Shown piece after piece: positions 15,654-23,873 of a stretch of 64,000 nucleotides of DNA. Position 1 is the stretch's first letter, and each line of letters opens with the position of its first letter. The DNA is from Gp6-AA40 sp035649635. GTDB taxonomy: Bacteria; Acidobacteriota; Vicinamibacteria; Vicinamibacterales; UBA2999. A model generated the notes under the pieces. It searched no databases, had not been told where the DNA came from, and saw only the letters and a program-made list of their open reading frames with translations. The translations under genes and the position numbers were made by a program. The stretch is taken from the NCBI GenBank assembly GCA_035649635.1, contig DASRJE010000102.1, positions 62,001-126,000 on the forward strand. Reading direction: 5' to 3'.

Positions 15654-16307
15654 CTACTTCACCACTCGAAGCGTGACGGCGATCCTGATCACTTCTCCGC
15701 TCACGCGATCGGTGGCGGCCGTGAACTCGCGGCTTTGCCCGTCTTTCAGCACGAGCGTATTTGTCGACTGATATGAACGGAAGACCGGTATGTTGCCGAC
15801 CGTCGGCGTGGCCTTGTCCTGAATGTTCGCGTATACGGATGTATCCGAAACGCTCATTCGCAACTCGAACCCCTCGTCGACAACCTTCGCTGTGCAGTCG
15901 ATGTTGGTGCCGATGTCCTGATAGTTAAAAGTTGCGGGCGGTGTGGTACCCGGCGCGCCCGAGGAATTGCCGGTCGGCGCGGCGATGGTCGGGACCGGCA
16001 CCTTGGCGCCCATGCGCAATAGCGCCGGGCCGGCTTGACCGAGCTTGTTGGCGTTGACGGCCAGCATGTAGGGCATGCTGCTGATCTTCTTCTCACCTTG
16101 ATATCGCGTGACGGTCACGTCTACGCTCAAAGGTACGAGGCGCTGCAGATCGTCTCGAACAGCTTGAGCCTTGGCGAGGTCGCGTTCTTTAGCCGCTTCG
16201 GCCGCCTGCTGCTTCTTGTCGGCAGCGTCGTCCTGACCGCGCGCGATATCGGTAACTCCGAAGGTCAGCGCGGCAACCAATCCACACACCGAGACAAATC
16301 TCTTCAC
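15654..16307 (-). CDS. Secreted protein with secretin-like C-terminal strand motif
   Basis: This 217-residue protein has a signal peptide (VSVCGLVAALTFGVTDIARG) and a coiled, Ala/Lys-rich region around residues 28-55 (DKKQQAAEAAKERDLAKAQ). The C-terminal part carries VFRSYQSTNTLVLKDGQS and ends IAVTLRVVK. The end resembles the beta-strand repeat seen at the end of secretins and related acidobacterial envelope proteins, but the protein is far too short to be a secretin. It starts with GTG at 16307 behind a good AAGGAGAG. It follows the sigma/anti-sigma pair and may be part of that regulon. Confidence 0.72.
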   Translation of the reverse strand: MKRFVSVCGLVAALTFGVTDIARGQDDAADKKQQAAEAAKERDLAKAQAVRDDLQRLVPLSVDVTVTRYQGEKKISSMPYMLAVNANKLGQAGPALLRMGAKVPVPTIAAPTGNSSGAPGTTPPATFNYQDIGTNIDCTAKVVDEGFELRMSVSDTSVYANIQDKATPTVGNIPVFRSYQSTNTLVLKDGQSREFTAATDRVSGEVIRIAVTLRVVK

Positions 16308-16318
16308 GATCGCTCTCC

Positions 16319-16885
16319 TTATTCACCTTCGAGCCCGGCCATGGGACTCAGTTCGATCGGCTCGAGCACGATCTCCTCAATCGGAGCGATCGGCGCCGAC
16401 TCCCCTTCCAGCTTCGGGATATCAACGGCTTCGACCTGGCGCGCGGCGATCGCCGCGATCAGCTGACGCAGCGCCACCGCCTCGTCCCGCGAAATCACCA
16501 CTTCCGGCGGCGTTGCCATCCGGTCTCGTGGAACGCGAGTCGTGTAAGCCGCGGGACGGCGAACTGGCGCCGGTGTCGGCGAAGAGCCGGAATTCGCCGC
16601 ATCGGCAACCATTCCCGAGTCGCTTGCGGGTCCTGGTCTCTGCGGCGCATTGGCGACACGCACGTCGCGCGAACCAGAGGCCGGCCCATTCAAGATCCAA
16701 AGCCCGATGATTGCGACACCGGCGACCGCCACGCCCGCGCCCGCCCACTGCCACAAGCCGCGCCACAACCAGACTTCGTTCACTCGCTCGCTCGCGATTC
16801 GCGCTCTGATTCGCGGCAGGAACTCAGGAGAGGGATCGATGCCGAGCGCGGCTTCGATTTCTCTCTCGAGAGTCTCGTCGCTCAT
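16319..16885 (-). CDS. Single-pass membrane protein, probable anti-sigma factor
   Basis: The 188-residue protein has a cytoplasmic N-terminus (SDETLEREIEAALGIDPSPEFLPRIRARI) and one membrane helix (WAGAGVAVAGVAIIGLWIL, around residues 48-66). A periplasmic, Pro/Ala-rich part follows and ends in an acidic IEEIVLEPIELSPMAG. No zinc-binding HxxxCxxC motif is visible. Its ATG at 16885 overlaps the sigma-factor stop (ATGA), the usual arrangement for an ECF sigma factor and its anti-sigma. The role is inferred from that position. Confidence 0.7.
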   Translation of the reverse strand: MSDETLEREIEAALGIDPSPEFLPRIRARIASERVNEVWLWRGLWQWAGAGVAVAGVAIIGLWILNGPASGSRDVRVANAPQRPGPASDSGMVADAANSGSSPTPAPVRRPAAYTTRVPRDRMATPPEVVISRDEAVALRQLIAAIAARQVEAVDIPKLEGESAPIAPIEEIVLEPIELSPMAGLEGE

Positions 16886-17472
16886 CCCTTCGTGTCTGTG
16901 ACCATCCATGACAGCCGTTCCTTGAGTTGCTTGCGCGCCTGAAACAGTCGCGACTTCACCGTACCTTCCGGCACGTCGAGCAACGCGCTCACTTCCCGTA
17001 AGTCATGTCCTTCGATGCCGGCGAGCACGACGACCAACCGAAGCTTCTCTGGCAACGTTTCAATAGCCTTCCACAGGTGGCCGGCCCGCTCGCGCGCCGC
17101 CACGAGGTCCGCTGTATCAAGGCGGGCGTGAAGACGCGCCTCCACAACGGGGTCGACGGCGCCGTCGCCGACTGGCAGTTCGTGAACCGAGCGCCGTCGC
17201 TTGGACCGTTGCCGGTCGAGCGCCATGCGCCACGTCATCCGGACGAGCCAGGCCCTGAACCGGGTTCGATCGCGAAGCTGATTGAAGCTGCGATAGGCCT
17301 TCGCGAACGCCTCCTGGGCGACGTCCTCCGCATCTTCCCGCTGCCGGAGCACGCTGAAGGCGACTCGAAAAGCCAGCCTGGAGGAATCCGCCAGGCGCGC
17401 TTCGAACTCACGCTCGAGCTCCAGGTCGGCCGTCACAAGGCTGCCCGCAAGACGTTCGGCGTGCTCATGCAT
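16882..17472 (-). CDS. ECF-type RNA polymerase sigma factor
   Basis: The 196-residue protein has region 2 (AFSVLRQREDAEDVAQEAFAKAYRSF) and region 4 (IETLPEKLRLVVVLAGIEGHDLREVSALLDVPEGTVKSRL) of extracytoplasmic-function sigma factors. These are separated by a short linker with RTRFRAWLVRMTWRMALDRQR. It would direct RNA polymerase to stress or envelope promoters and is presumably held by the membrane protein translated from the overlapping gene. I cannot identify its target promoter from this window. Confidence 0.93.
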   Translation of the reverse strand: MHEHAERLAGSLVTADLELEREFEARLADSSRLAFRVAFSVLRQREDAEDVAQEAFAKAYRSFNQLRDRTRFRAWLVRMTWRMALDRQRSKRRRSVHELPVGDGAVDPVVEARLHARLDTADLVAARERAGHLWKAIETLPEKLRLVVVLAGIEGHDLREVSALLDVPEGTVKSRLFQARKQLKERLSWMVTDTKG

Positions 17473-17534
17473 CAGGCTTCACCCAGGCAAGACGCCGCGG
17501 CTTTGCGGCTGGTTCACCGCGCCACTTACTTCCC

Positions 17535-17562
17535 GACTTTGAACTTTAGACTTTGAACTTTC
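17535..17562. repeat. Four heptamers of the ACTTTGA type
   Basis: GACTTTG, AACTTTA, GACTTTG and AACTTTC are consecutive 7-bp units in the 88-bp gap between the ECF sigma gene and ribBA. The last unit runs into the ribBA stop codon. Confidence 0.8.
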
Positions 17563-18811
17563 AAACAGAAGACAGCTTATGACCAAGCTTGTCCTTCTTG
17601 GTCTTCAGGTAACGCCTGGTGTGATCGCTGGCGGGGATTTCGAGAGGAACCGCTTCGGAGACGGCCAGACCGTACCCCTGAAGACCGACGAACTTGCGTG
17701 GATTGTTGGTCAACAGCCGCATCGTCTTGACGCCGAGATCGCTCAAGATCTGCGCCCCGATGCCGTAGTCGCGCTGGTCGGCCTTGAAGCCGAGCCGCTC
17801 GTTGGCCTCGACCGTATCGAGTCCCTGATCCTGGAGCTCGTACGCGCGAATCTTGTTGACCAGCCCGATACCTCGACCTTCCTGGTTCAGGTACAGCAGG
17901 ATGCCGCGGCCTTCTTCCGCCACCCGCTGCATCGCAGTATCGAGTTGTGGGCCGCAGTCGCAACGTGCGGAATGAAAAACATCTCCCGTGAGGCACTTCG
18001 AGTGAACACGCACGAGTACGTCTTTGCCGTCGCCAATTTCCCCGCGCACCAGCGCGACGTGGGTCTGGTTGTCGAGTTGGCTTTCGTACGCATAGATTCG
18101 GAACGCGCCGAAGACGGTCGGCAGATCCGCCGACGCCGCGCGCTTCACAAGCCGTTCTGTCCGCATGCGATATTGAATCAGGTCCGCGATCGTGACGACC
18201 AGGAGGTCGTGCTTCCTGGCGAATTTCGCCAGCTCTGGCACGCGGGACATCGTGCCGTCTTCGTTCATGATCTCGCAAATAACGCCGGCTGGCGTGAGCC
18301 CGGCTATGCTGGCCAGGTCAACCGCCGCTTCAGTGTGTCCAGCACGGACCAGAACCCCACCCTTGCGGGCCCGCAACGGAAACACATGCCCGGGCCTCGT
18401 CAGATCTCGCGGCCGCGAAGCGGGATCAATCGCCACTTGCACTGTCTGAGCCCGGTCGGCAGCTGAGATGCCCGTCGTCGTGTCCTCCCGCGCGTCGATC
18501 GACACGCACATCGCCGTGTCGCGTCGCGAGGAGTTATCGTTCACCTCGAGCGGGATCGCGAGCTGATCGAGGCGCTCAGGTGTCATCGCAAGGCAGATGA
18601 GGCCACGCCCGTGACGCGCCATGAAGTTGATCGCCTCTGGCGTCACCTTCGAAGCGGCCATGGTCAGATCGCCTTCGTTCTCCCGCGACTCGTCGTCGAC
18701 GACAACGACCATGCGCCCGGCGCGGATTGCGTCGACCGCCTCGTCGATGGTGGCGAATGGTCCGCGACGACGAGCGCCCTTGGCGATGCGCAGCGTAGTG
18801 TCCTTGGTCAT
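17561..18811 (-). CDS. ribBA: Bifunctional DHBP synthase / GTP cyclohydrolase II RibBA
   Basis: The protein makes both starting compounds of riboflavin. Residues 1-210 are the 3,4-dihydroxy-2-butanone-4-phosphate synthase domain (VVVDDESRENEGDL, MARHGRGLICLA, RPGHVFPLRA, GHTEAAVDLA). Residues 220-416 are the GTP cyclohydrolase II domain with the zinc site CLTGDVFHSARCDCG and YLNQEGRGIGL. The ATG at 18811 overlaps the ribE stop as ATGA and gives 416 residues, so the longer frame to 18877 was rejected. It ends the pgpA-to-rib transcription unit. Lumazine synthase (ribH) is not in view. Confidence 0.95.
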   Translation of the reverse strand: MTKDTTLRIAKGARRRGPFATIDEAVDAIRAGRMVVVVDDESRENEGDLTMAASKVTPEAINFMARHGRGLICLAMTPERLDQLAIPLEVNDNSSRRDTAMCVSIDAREDTTTGISAADRAQTVQVAIDPASRPRDLTRPGHVFPLRARKGGVLVRAGHTEAAVDLASIAGLTPAGVICEIMNEDGTMSRVPELAKFARKHDLLVVTIADLIQYRMRTERLVKRAASADLPTVFGAFRIYAYESQLDNQTHVALVRGEIGDGKDVLVRVHSKCLTGDVFHSARCDCGPQLDTAMQRVAEEGRGILLYLNQEGRGIGLVNKIRAYELQDQGLDTVEANERLGFKADQRDYGIGAQILSDLGVKTMRLLTNNPRKFVGLQGYGLAVSEAVPLEIPASDHTRRYLKTKKDKLGHKLSSV

Positions 18812-19416
18812 GATGAGAGTCCGGTCCGCGCGGCCAACTCCATCGACCGCGCGACGTACTTGCCAACCATATCGCACTCCAGGTTGACGCGGTCACCGGC
18901 CCGAAGTGACGACAACGCGGTATGAGCCCAGGTGAACGGAATGATCATGACGTGGACCGTGGCGCGCTCGAGTTGGGCCACCGTCAGGCTCACGCCATCG
19001 ATGGCAATCGACCCTTTCAAAATGATGAACGGCTCGAGCTCCGTCGGAACCCGCACGCCGATCCAATACGATTCTCCGTCCTGACGGATCGCGTCGACAA
19101 CCCCCACGCCGTCGGCGTGCCCCTGCACGAAGTGCCCGCCGAATCTGCCGTCGGCCCGCATGGAGCGTTCGAGATTGACCGCCCGGCCCGCGACGAGGCT
19201 GCCAAGCGTGGTAATGCGGGCGGTTTCGGGGCCGATGTCCGCTGACCACGCCGCCTGATCGCTCGCCGTCACCGTCAGGCACACACCGTTGACGGCCACA
19301 CTTTCGCCCTCGCGAAGCTCCGATGCGAGCGGCGTTCGAATAGCCAACGTGAATCCGGACACGGTGCGCGTCAGCTCCGACACGACACCCACGGCTTCAA
19401 TGAGGCCGGTGAACAT
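18808..19416 (-). CDS. ribE: Riboflavin synthase, alpha subunit
   Basis: The enzyme dismutates two lumazine molecules to riboflavin. The 202-residue protein has two tandem lumazine-binding domains: MFTGLIEAVG and AVNGVCLTV in the first, FVQGHADGVG and SIAIDGVSLTV in the second. It overlaps ribD by 20 bp upstream and ribBA by 4 bp downstream. Confidence 0.95.
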   Translation of the reverse strand: MFTGLIEAVGVVSELTRTVSGFTLAIRTPLASELREGESVAVNGVCLTVTASDQAAWSADIGPETARITTLGSLVAGRAVNLERSMRADGRFGGHFVQGHADGVGVVDAIRQDGESYWIGVRVPTELEPFIILKGSIAIDGVSLTVAQLERATVHVMIIPFTWAHTALSSLRAGDRVNLECDMVGKYVARSMELAARTGLSS

Positions 19417-20479
19417 AGCCTTCGATCAGGACGTCCGGCCCAAGCTGCTCGACCTGCCGCTCGATGAGAGACGTCGATGAAAACGCGCAGCCCTCGAGGA
19501 GGGGGACGCCTCCCTCACCAAGCCACATCGGCGCCACGTACAGTTGGACGTAATCGACGACGCCCTCGTCCCAGGCGGCCTGCTGCACCTGCGTGCCGCC
19601 CTCGAGCACCAGACTCTGGATATCGAAATGCGGCAGCACCGAAAGCGCGGCCGTGATGCCCGGCTGCGGCACCGCAATCACGCGTGCGCCGGCCTTCTGC
19701 AACGCCTCAGCCCGATCGGTCTCCAAGGATTCGAGCGCTGTGAGTATTATTACCGGTCCGTCCGCAAGGGTCGACAGCAGCTTCGCCTGCGTGGGAAAGC
19801 GCAACCGCCGGTCGAAAACGACCCGTACCAGCGGCCTTTCCCTGTACACCTCGCGGGCTGTGAGCAGCGGATCGTCGACGAGGACGGTCTCTGAGCCAAC
19901 GGCGATCGCATCGACCTGAGCCCGCAGGTAGTGCGCATGAGTATTGGCCCGTGCGGAGGTCAGCTGGGTGCGTTGTCCAGGTGCGGCCGCGATCCGCCCG
20001 TCGAGGCTGGTGGCCGCTTTGAGAATCACAAACGGACGTCCCTTACGGGTCGTGGTCAGAAACGGTTGGTTCAACCGGACCGCCGCGTCGTAGCCAATTC
20101 CGGTTTGCACTTCGATGCCGTTCGCACGCAGCACGGCAAATCCTCGCCCACCTACGAGCGGGAATGGATCCTCCATTGCAGCCACCACGCGACGGATCCC
20201 CGCGGCGATGATGCGCTCGGTGCAAGGGCCCGTCTTGCCTGTGTGCACACACGGCTCGAGGGTGCAGTACAGCGTAGCGCCCCGCGCACCGCTTCCCGCC
20301 TCTTCGAGTGCGTTGACTTCAGCGTGCGGCTCGCCAGCACGCTCGTGCGCGCCCTGACCGAGCACCACGCCTTCATCCGAGACAATGCAAGCGCCGACGA
20401 CGGGGTTTGGCGTCGTGCGACCCAGCCCGCGTCGTGCGTGCTCGAGCGCCCGCCGCATCCACCGTTCGTCGTCTACCAC
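19397..20479 (-). CDS. ribD: Bifunctional deaminase/reductase RibD
   Basis: RibD deaminates and then reduces the pyrimidine intermediate of riboflavin synthesis. Residues 1-145 contain the zinc deaminase site GEPHAEVNALEEAG and CTLEPCVHTGKTGPC. Residues 150-360 form the reductase domain (ILKAATSLDGRIAAA, VGSETVLVDDPLLTAR, LVLEGGTQVQQAA). It begins with GTG at 20479, overlaps the ftsY stop by 7 bp, and has AGGAAAA just upstream inside the end of ftsY. Confidence 0.95.
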   Translation of the reverse strand: MVDDERWMRRALEHARRGLGRTTPNPVVGACIVSDEGVVLGQGAHERAGEPHAEVNALEEAGSGARGATLYCTLEPCVHTGKTGPCTERIIAAGIRRVVAAMEDPFPLVGGRGFAVLRANGIEVQTGIGYDAAVRLNQPFLTTTRKGRPFVILKAATSLDGRIAAAPGQRTQLTSARANTHAHYLRAQVDAIAVGSETVLVDDPLLTAREVYRERPLVRVVFDRRLRFPTQAKLLSTLADGPVIILTALESLETDRAEALQKAGARVIAVPQPGITAALSVLPHFDIQSLVLEGGTQVQQAAWDEGVVDYVQLYVAPMWLGEGGVPLLEGCAFSSTSLIERQVEQLGPDVLIEGYVHRPH

Positions 20480-21396
20480 TTTTCCTGAAACAACGCGTCG
20501 ACGTAGTCCTGCGGCGAGAAGGGGATCAGATCGTCGATGCCTTCTCCGACGCCGACATAGCGGATCGGGAGCTTGAGGTCATGGGCGATCGAGACGGCGA
20601 CGCCGCCCTTCGCCGTGCCATCCAATTTCGTCAAAACGATCCCGGTGACGCCGGCTACGCTCGTGAACTCACGCGCCTGCTGCAACCCGTTCTGCCCAAC
20701 CGTGGCATCGAGCACGAGCAGCACTTCATGCGGCGCCCCCTCGGCGGCTCTTGCGGCCACGCGCCGGATCTTGTCCAGCTCGTTCATCAGGTTGACGCGG
20801 GTATGAAGACGTCCGGCGGTATCCACGAGGATTGGGTCACGACCTTTCGCCTTACCTGACTGAATCGCGTCGAAAACCACGGATGCGGGATCCGATCCTT
20901 CAGGCGCGCGGATGATGTCGACGCCAGCACGGCGAGCCCAGATTTCCAGCTGCTCGACTGCCGCCGCGCGAAAGGTGTCGGCCGCGCACACGAGGGGAGT
21001 CTTTCCCGATGCTTTGAGTAGATTCGCCAGCTTGCCGATGGTCGTGGTCTTCCCCGTTCCATTCACGCCAACGATCAACGTCACGTGTGGACGATGGCCG
21101 TTCGGTGCAGGACGATCGGCGCCGTCGAAGATCTGACGGATCTCGTCTTTGACCAGATCGCGCAGGCTCTCGCCGCGCCGTGACCTGGAACGGACCGCGG
21201 CAACGATTCGCTCGGTCGCCGGCAGACCGACATCAGCCGAGATCAGCAGCTCCTCGAGTGCCTCGATCGTATCGACATCAATCGGCCGAGTACGCTGTTC
21301 ACCCGCATCGGCCTGCTGGACGATCTCCTCGAAGCGGGTGACAATCTGTTGCTTGGTCCGCGTCAGCCCTTCACGAAGTCGATCTAGAAAACCCAA
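20473..21396 (-). CDS. ftsY: Signal recognition particle receptor FtsY
   Basis: FtsY is the membrane-associated GTPase partner of Ffh. The 307-residue form lacks the long acidic N-terminal domain. It has the NG domain with VGVNGTGKTTTIGKL, AADTFRAAAVEQLE, PILVDTAGRLHTR and LTKLDGTAKGG. It is translated together with ribD (7-bp overlap), an unusual coupling of protein targeting with riboflavin synthesis. A heptamer array separates it from gpsA. Confidence 0.95.
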   Translation of the reverse strand: MGFLDRLREGLTRTKQQIVTRFEEIVQQADAGEQRTRPIDVDTIEALEELLISADVGLPATERIVAAVRSRSRRGESLRDLVKDEIRQIFDGADRPAPNGHRPHVTLIVGVNGTGKTTTIGKLANLLKASGKTPLVCAADTFRAAAVEQLEIWARRAGVDIIRAPEGSDPASVVFDAIQSGKAKGRDPILVDTAGRLHTRVNLMNELDKIRRVAARAAEGAPHEVLLVLDATVGQNGLQQAREFTSVAGVTGIVLTKLDGTAKGGVAVSIAHDLKLPIRYVGVGEGIDDLIPFSPQDYVDALFQEKW

Positions 21397-21507
21397 AATT
21401 CAACCCCCAACTTCCAACTACCAACGCCCAAACATAGCGCCAATTCGTAACGGCGACCTCCCGTGGCCCACTGCCCCTTTTGGGAGTTGGGAGTTGGGAG
21501 TTGGGAG
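21395..21507. repeat. Inverted heptamer array between gpsA and ftsY
   Basis: On the left, AAAATTC, AACCCCC, AACTTCC, AACTACC and AACGCCC run from 21395 to 21429. On the right, four perfect TTGGGAG units run from 21480 to 21507. The CCAACTT-type and TTGGGAG-type blocks are near-complementary across about 50 bp of unique sequence. It occupies almost the whole 115-bp gap. Confidence 0.88.
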
Positions 21508-21511
21508 TTGA

Positions 21512-22570
21512 CTATCCAGCCTCCGCCCGTTGGGGCCGGACCATCAATTCATACAGCGCCGTCTTTGGATCTTTGCGACCCGCGAGCAGCTCCCCCACCT
21601 GCGCGGCAATTGGCAACTCAACGTTGTACCGCCCGGCGAGAGCCAGGGCGGCTTCTGTCGTCCTGACGCCCTCGGCCACCATCTTCATGCCAGCCAGGAC
21701 GTCGGCGACAGCGCGGCCGCTGGCGAGCTCGATGCCGACATGGCGATTCCGACTCAAGGCACCGGTACACGTCAGCACGAGGTCACCGAGACCCGTCAGC
21801 CCGGCCAGCGTCTCCCGCTTGGCTCCTGCCGCACAGGCCAGGCGTGACATCTCGGCCAGCCCGCGTGTGATGAGTCCAGCCAACGCGTTGTGTCCCAGGC
21901 CCAGCCCTTCGACCATTCCAGCGGCGATGGCGATGATGTTCTTGAGCGCGCCGCCGATCTCGACGCCAACGACGTCATCGGTTCCGTAGAGTCTCAAGTA
22001 CGGCGCCCTGAACTCGGCCTGCACGCGCTGCACGACTGCGGCATCACGTGACGCGATGGAGACAGCCGTCGGCAACTCCCGAGCCAACTCCGCCGCGAAG
22101 CTGGGACCGGACAGCACGGCGATGTTCACGACATCTCGCAGCTCCTGATCGATGATCTCCGAAACACGCAGCAGCGTGTCCTGCTCGAGCCCCTTCGTCG
22201 CGCTGACGATCGTCGCTCCGCGATAGACGTGCGGCGCCGCACGCCTGAGAATGTCTCGCGTCCCGTGCGACGGAACGGCGGACACGATGAACTCCGTGCC
22301 CGCCAGCGCGGTGCTCAGATCGGCGGTCACTGTCAGATTGGCAGGAAATCGAACGTCGGGCAGATAGACGGCGTTCGCACGACGCACATGCATGTCCGCG
22401 ACGAGGACCGGATCGCGCGCCCACAAGCGCGCGTCGTGGCCGATGCGTGCAAGGTGGACGGCCAGTGCCGTACCCCATCCTCCTGCTCCGAGAATCGCAA
22501 CCTGACGAATGGGAAACTCCTTTACTCTACCGCTCGCTTGTGGGCCTCGGGTGAGGCCCGCGACGATCAC
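21512..22570 (-). CDS. gpsA: Glycerol-3-phosphate dehydrogenase [NAD(P)+] GpsA
   Basis: GpsA reduces dihydroxyacetone phosphate to glycerol-3-phosphate for phospholipid synthesis, and the next step, PlsY, is encoded just upstream. The protein shows the Rossmann loop AILGAGGWGTALAVHLA, then VSAVPSHG, VSATKGLEQDT, SGPSFAAEL, GALKNIIAIAAGMVEGLG and GLGDLVLTC. The coordinates use the standard GTG at 22570 (352 residues). That adds about 20 residues read from a repetitive palindrome. An ATT codon at 22510 has a perfect AAAGGAG six bases upstream and would give the normal family length of 332, so the true start may be this rare codon. Confidence 0.92.
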   Translation of the reverse strand: MIVAGLTRGPQASGRVKEFPIRQVAILGAGGWGTALAVHLARIGHDARLWARDPVLVADMHVRRANAVYLPDVRFPANLTVTADLSTALAGTEFIVSAVPSHGTRDILRRAAPHVYRGATIVSATKGLEQDTLLRVSEIIDQELRDVVNIAVLSGPSFAAELARELPTAVSIASRDAAVVQRVQAEFRAPYLRLYGTDDVVGVEIGGALKNIIAIAAGMVEGLGLGHNALAGLITRGLAEMSRLACAAGAKRETLAGLTGLGDLVLTCTGALSRNRHVGIELASGRAVADVLAGMKMVAEGVRTTEAALALAGRYNVELPIAAQVGELLAGRKDPKTALYELMVRPQRAEAG

Positions 22571-22647
22571 ACGCCCGATTCCAGCCGGAACGATTTTGCC
22601 GGTGGCAGCAACACAAGCGAGTTCTACAGTCTACCGCTCGCTTGTGT
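22526..22647. repeat. Direct and inverted repeats between plsY and gpsA
   Basis: A 17-bp sequence TCTACCGCTCGCTTGTG occurs at 22526-22542 and again at 22630-22646. The second copy pairs with ACACAAGCGAG at 22611-22621, giving an 11-bp perfect inverted repeat with a 15-nt loop. A further hairpin GGGCCTC-GGGT-GAGGCCC lies at 22542-22559. The elements lie within the operon and may be REP-type sequences. Confidence 0.75.
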
Positions 22648-22662
22648 GGAGGGTCGCGAGTT

Positions 22663-23268
22663 CTACGGTTGCACCCGGTCCAACACCCGCTGGCCAATGC
22701 GGCGCTCCGTACCGGCAATGAGTCGTGCCAGATTCCCGCGGTGTCGATACACGATGATGAGCGTCGATGCGGTTGCGCCAATGGCGACGACACCGGGAAC
22801 GTCAGTAGTGGCCGCGACGACCACGAGCGTTAGCGCCCCTGCGATCGAGCCAACCGAGATGAAGCGCGTCGCGACCACGGCGATCACAAACACGCCCGCT
22901 GCGATGCCCAACGCTTCGGGAGCAATCAGAGCGAACGCACCCGCCGCGGTCGCCACACCTTTCCCGCCTCGAAACCGAAGCCAAATCGGGTACACGTGTC
23001 CGACGACGGCTGCGAACGCGGCGGCCACTGTGGCCACGAGGCCGACCGACAGCAGCTGCGCGATCACGACGGCCAGTGTGCCCTTTAGCCCGTCGAGGAC
23101 CATCGCCAACACGGCTGCCCGCACACCGGTGGTGCGCAGCACGTTGGAAGCGCCCACGTTGCCGCTCCCGGCATGACGCAAGTCGATACCCTGATGCCGC
23201 GACAACAGATAGGCAAACGGGATGGAGCCAACCAAGTACCCTAACGTGACGGCGAGAACAGCGTTCAT
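22663..23268 (-). CDS. plsY: Acyl-phosphate:glycerol-3-phosphate acyltransferase PlsY
   Basis: PlsY is an inner-membrane enzyme that transfers the acyl group from acyl-phosphate to glycerol-3-phosphate. The 201-residue protein has about five hydrophobic segments and the three family motifs: GSIPFAYLL, then HAGSGNVGASNVLRTTG, and FRGGKGVAT with PEALGI downstream. Its start overlaps the thpR stop by 4 bp. GpsA, which makes its substrate, is encoded next. Confidence 0.95.
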   Translation of the reverse strand: MNAVLAVTLGYLVGSIPFAYLLSRHQGIDLRHAGSGNVGASNVLRTTGVRAAVLAMVLDGLKGTLAVVIAQLLSVGLVATVAAAFAAVVGHVYPIWLRFRGGKGVATAAGAFALIAPEALGIAAGVFVIAVVATRFISVGSIAGALTLVVVAATTDVPGVVAIGATASTLIIVYRHRGNLARLIAGTERRIGQRVLDRVQP

Positions 23269-23852
23269 GAGGTGAGCGGAGTACGACCGAGCGCAACGTA
23301 AGCGGGCCCGGTCGGCGACAGACGGCTCTCAAACAGTGTAACCGCCCCGACACGAACTCTTCCGAAAACGGCCTGTTCCAGCCCGTTGAGCAGCACAGCC
23401 GGCTGGACCCCCGCCGGAACTTTCACGCGGCCCAGCGTGAGATGCGGATGGTAGTCCCGGTCCGCGCCGGAGCGCGCATCGTCGGCGGGAACCAGTGGTT
23501 CCAACCGCGACCGCACCTCCCGCTCGACCGCGCGCAGTTGATCGAGGCCGGACGCAATCCCCGCCCAGATAACGCGCGGCGGCCGTTTCGGTGGAAAGCT
23601 GCCGGTGCCCGCAATCGTGAGTTCGAAGGCCGACACCTGAAGCGGGCGCTCCAGCGCCGCGAGAATCGTCTGACAGACATCCGGACTTGCCTGACCGATG
23701 AACCGAACGGTCAGATGAAGAGCCTCAGTCTTGACCCAGGTCACGCGCGCATGCGGCGCCGACTGCGCAATCCGACGTTTCAAATCCTCGATCACACGGG
23801 ACGCCGCGGCCTGAACGTCCGGGCCGATCTCGACGGCAACGAACAGCCTCAC
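23265..23852 (-). CDS. thpR: RNA 2',3'-cyclic phosphodiesterase ThpR
   Basis: This 195-residue 2H-phosphoesterase has the two HxTx motifs HLTVRF and HLTLGR. MRLFVAVEI at the start and the spacing between the motifs are typical. Such enzymes open 2',3'-cyclic phosphate ends of RNA, and the physiological substrate is not known here. The GTG start lies at the edge of a TTTTGAC heptamer array that also holds the cinA stop, and its end overlaps plsY by 4 bp. Confidence 0.9.
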   Translation of the reverse strand: MRLFVAVEIGPDVQAAASRVIEDLKRRIAQSAPHARVTWVKTEALHLTVRFIGQASPDVCQTILAALERPLQVSAFELTIAGTGSFPPKRPPRVIWAGIASGLDQLRAVEREVRSRLEPLVPADDARSGADRDYHPHLTLGRVKVPAGVQPAVLLNGLEQAVFGRVRVGAVTLFESRLSPTGPAYVALGRTPLTS

Positions 23853-23873
23853 TTTTGACCTTTGACTTTGACC
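23851..23873. repeat. Short ACTTTTG heptamer array between cinA and thpR
   Basis: ACTTTTG, ACCTTTG and ACTTTGA follow each other with 7-bp spacing and fill the 20-bp gap. The array abuts the GTG of thpR on one side and the TAG of cinA on the other. Confidence 0.7.
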
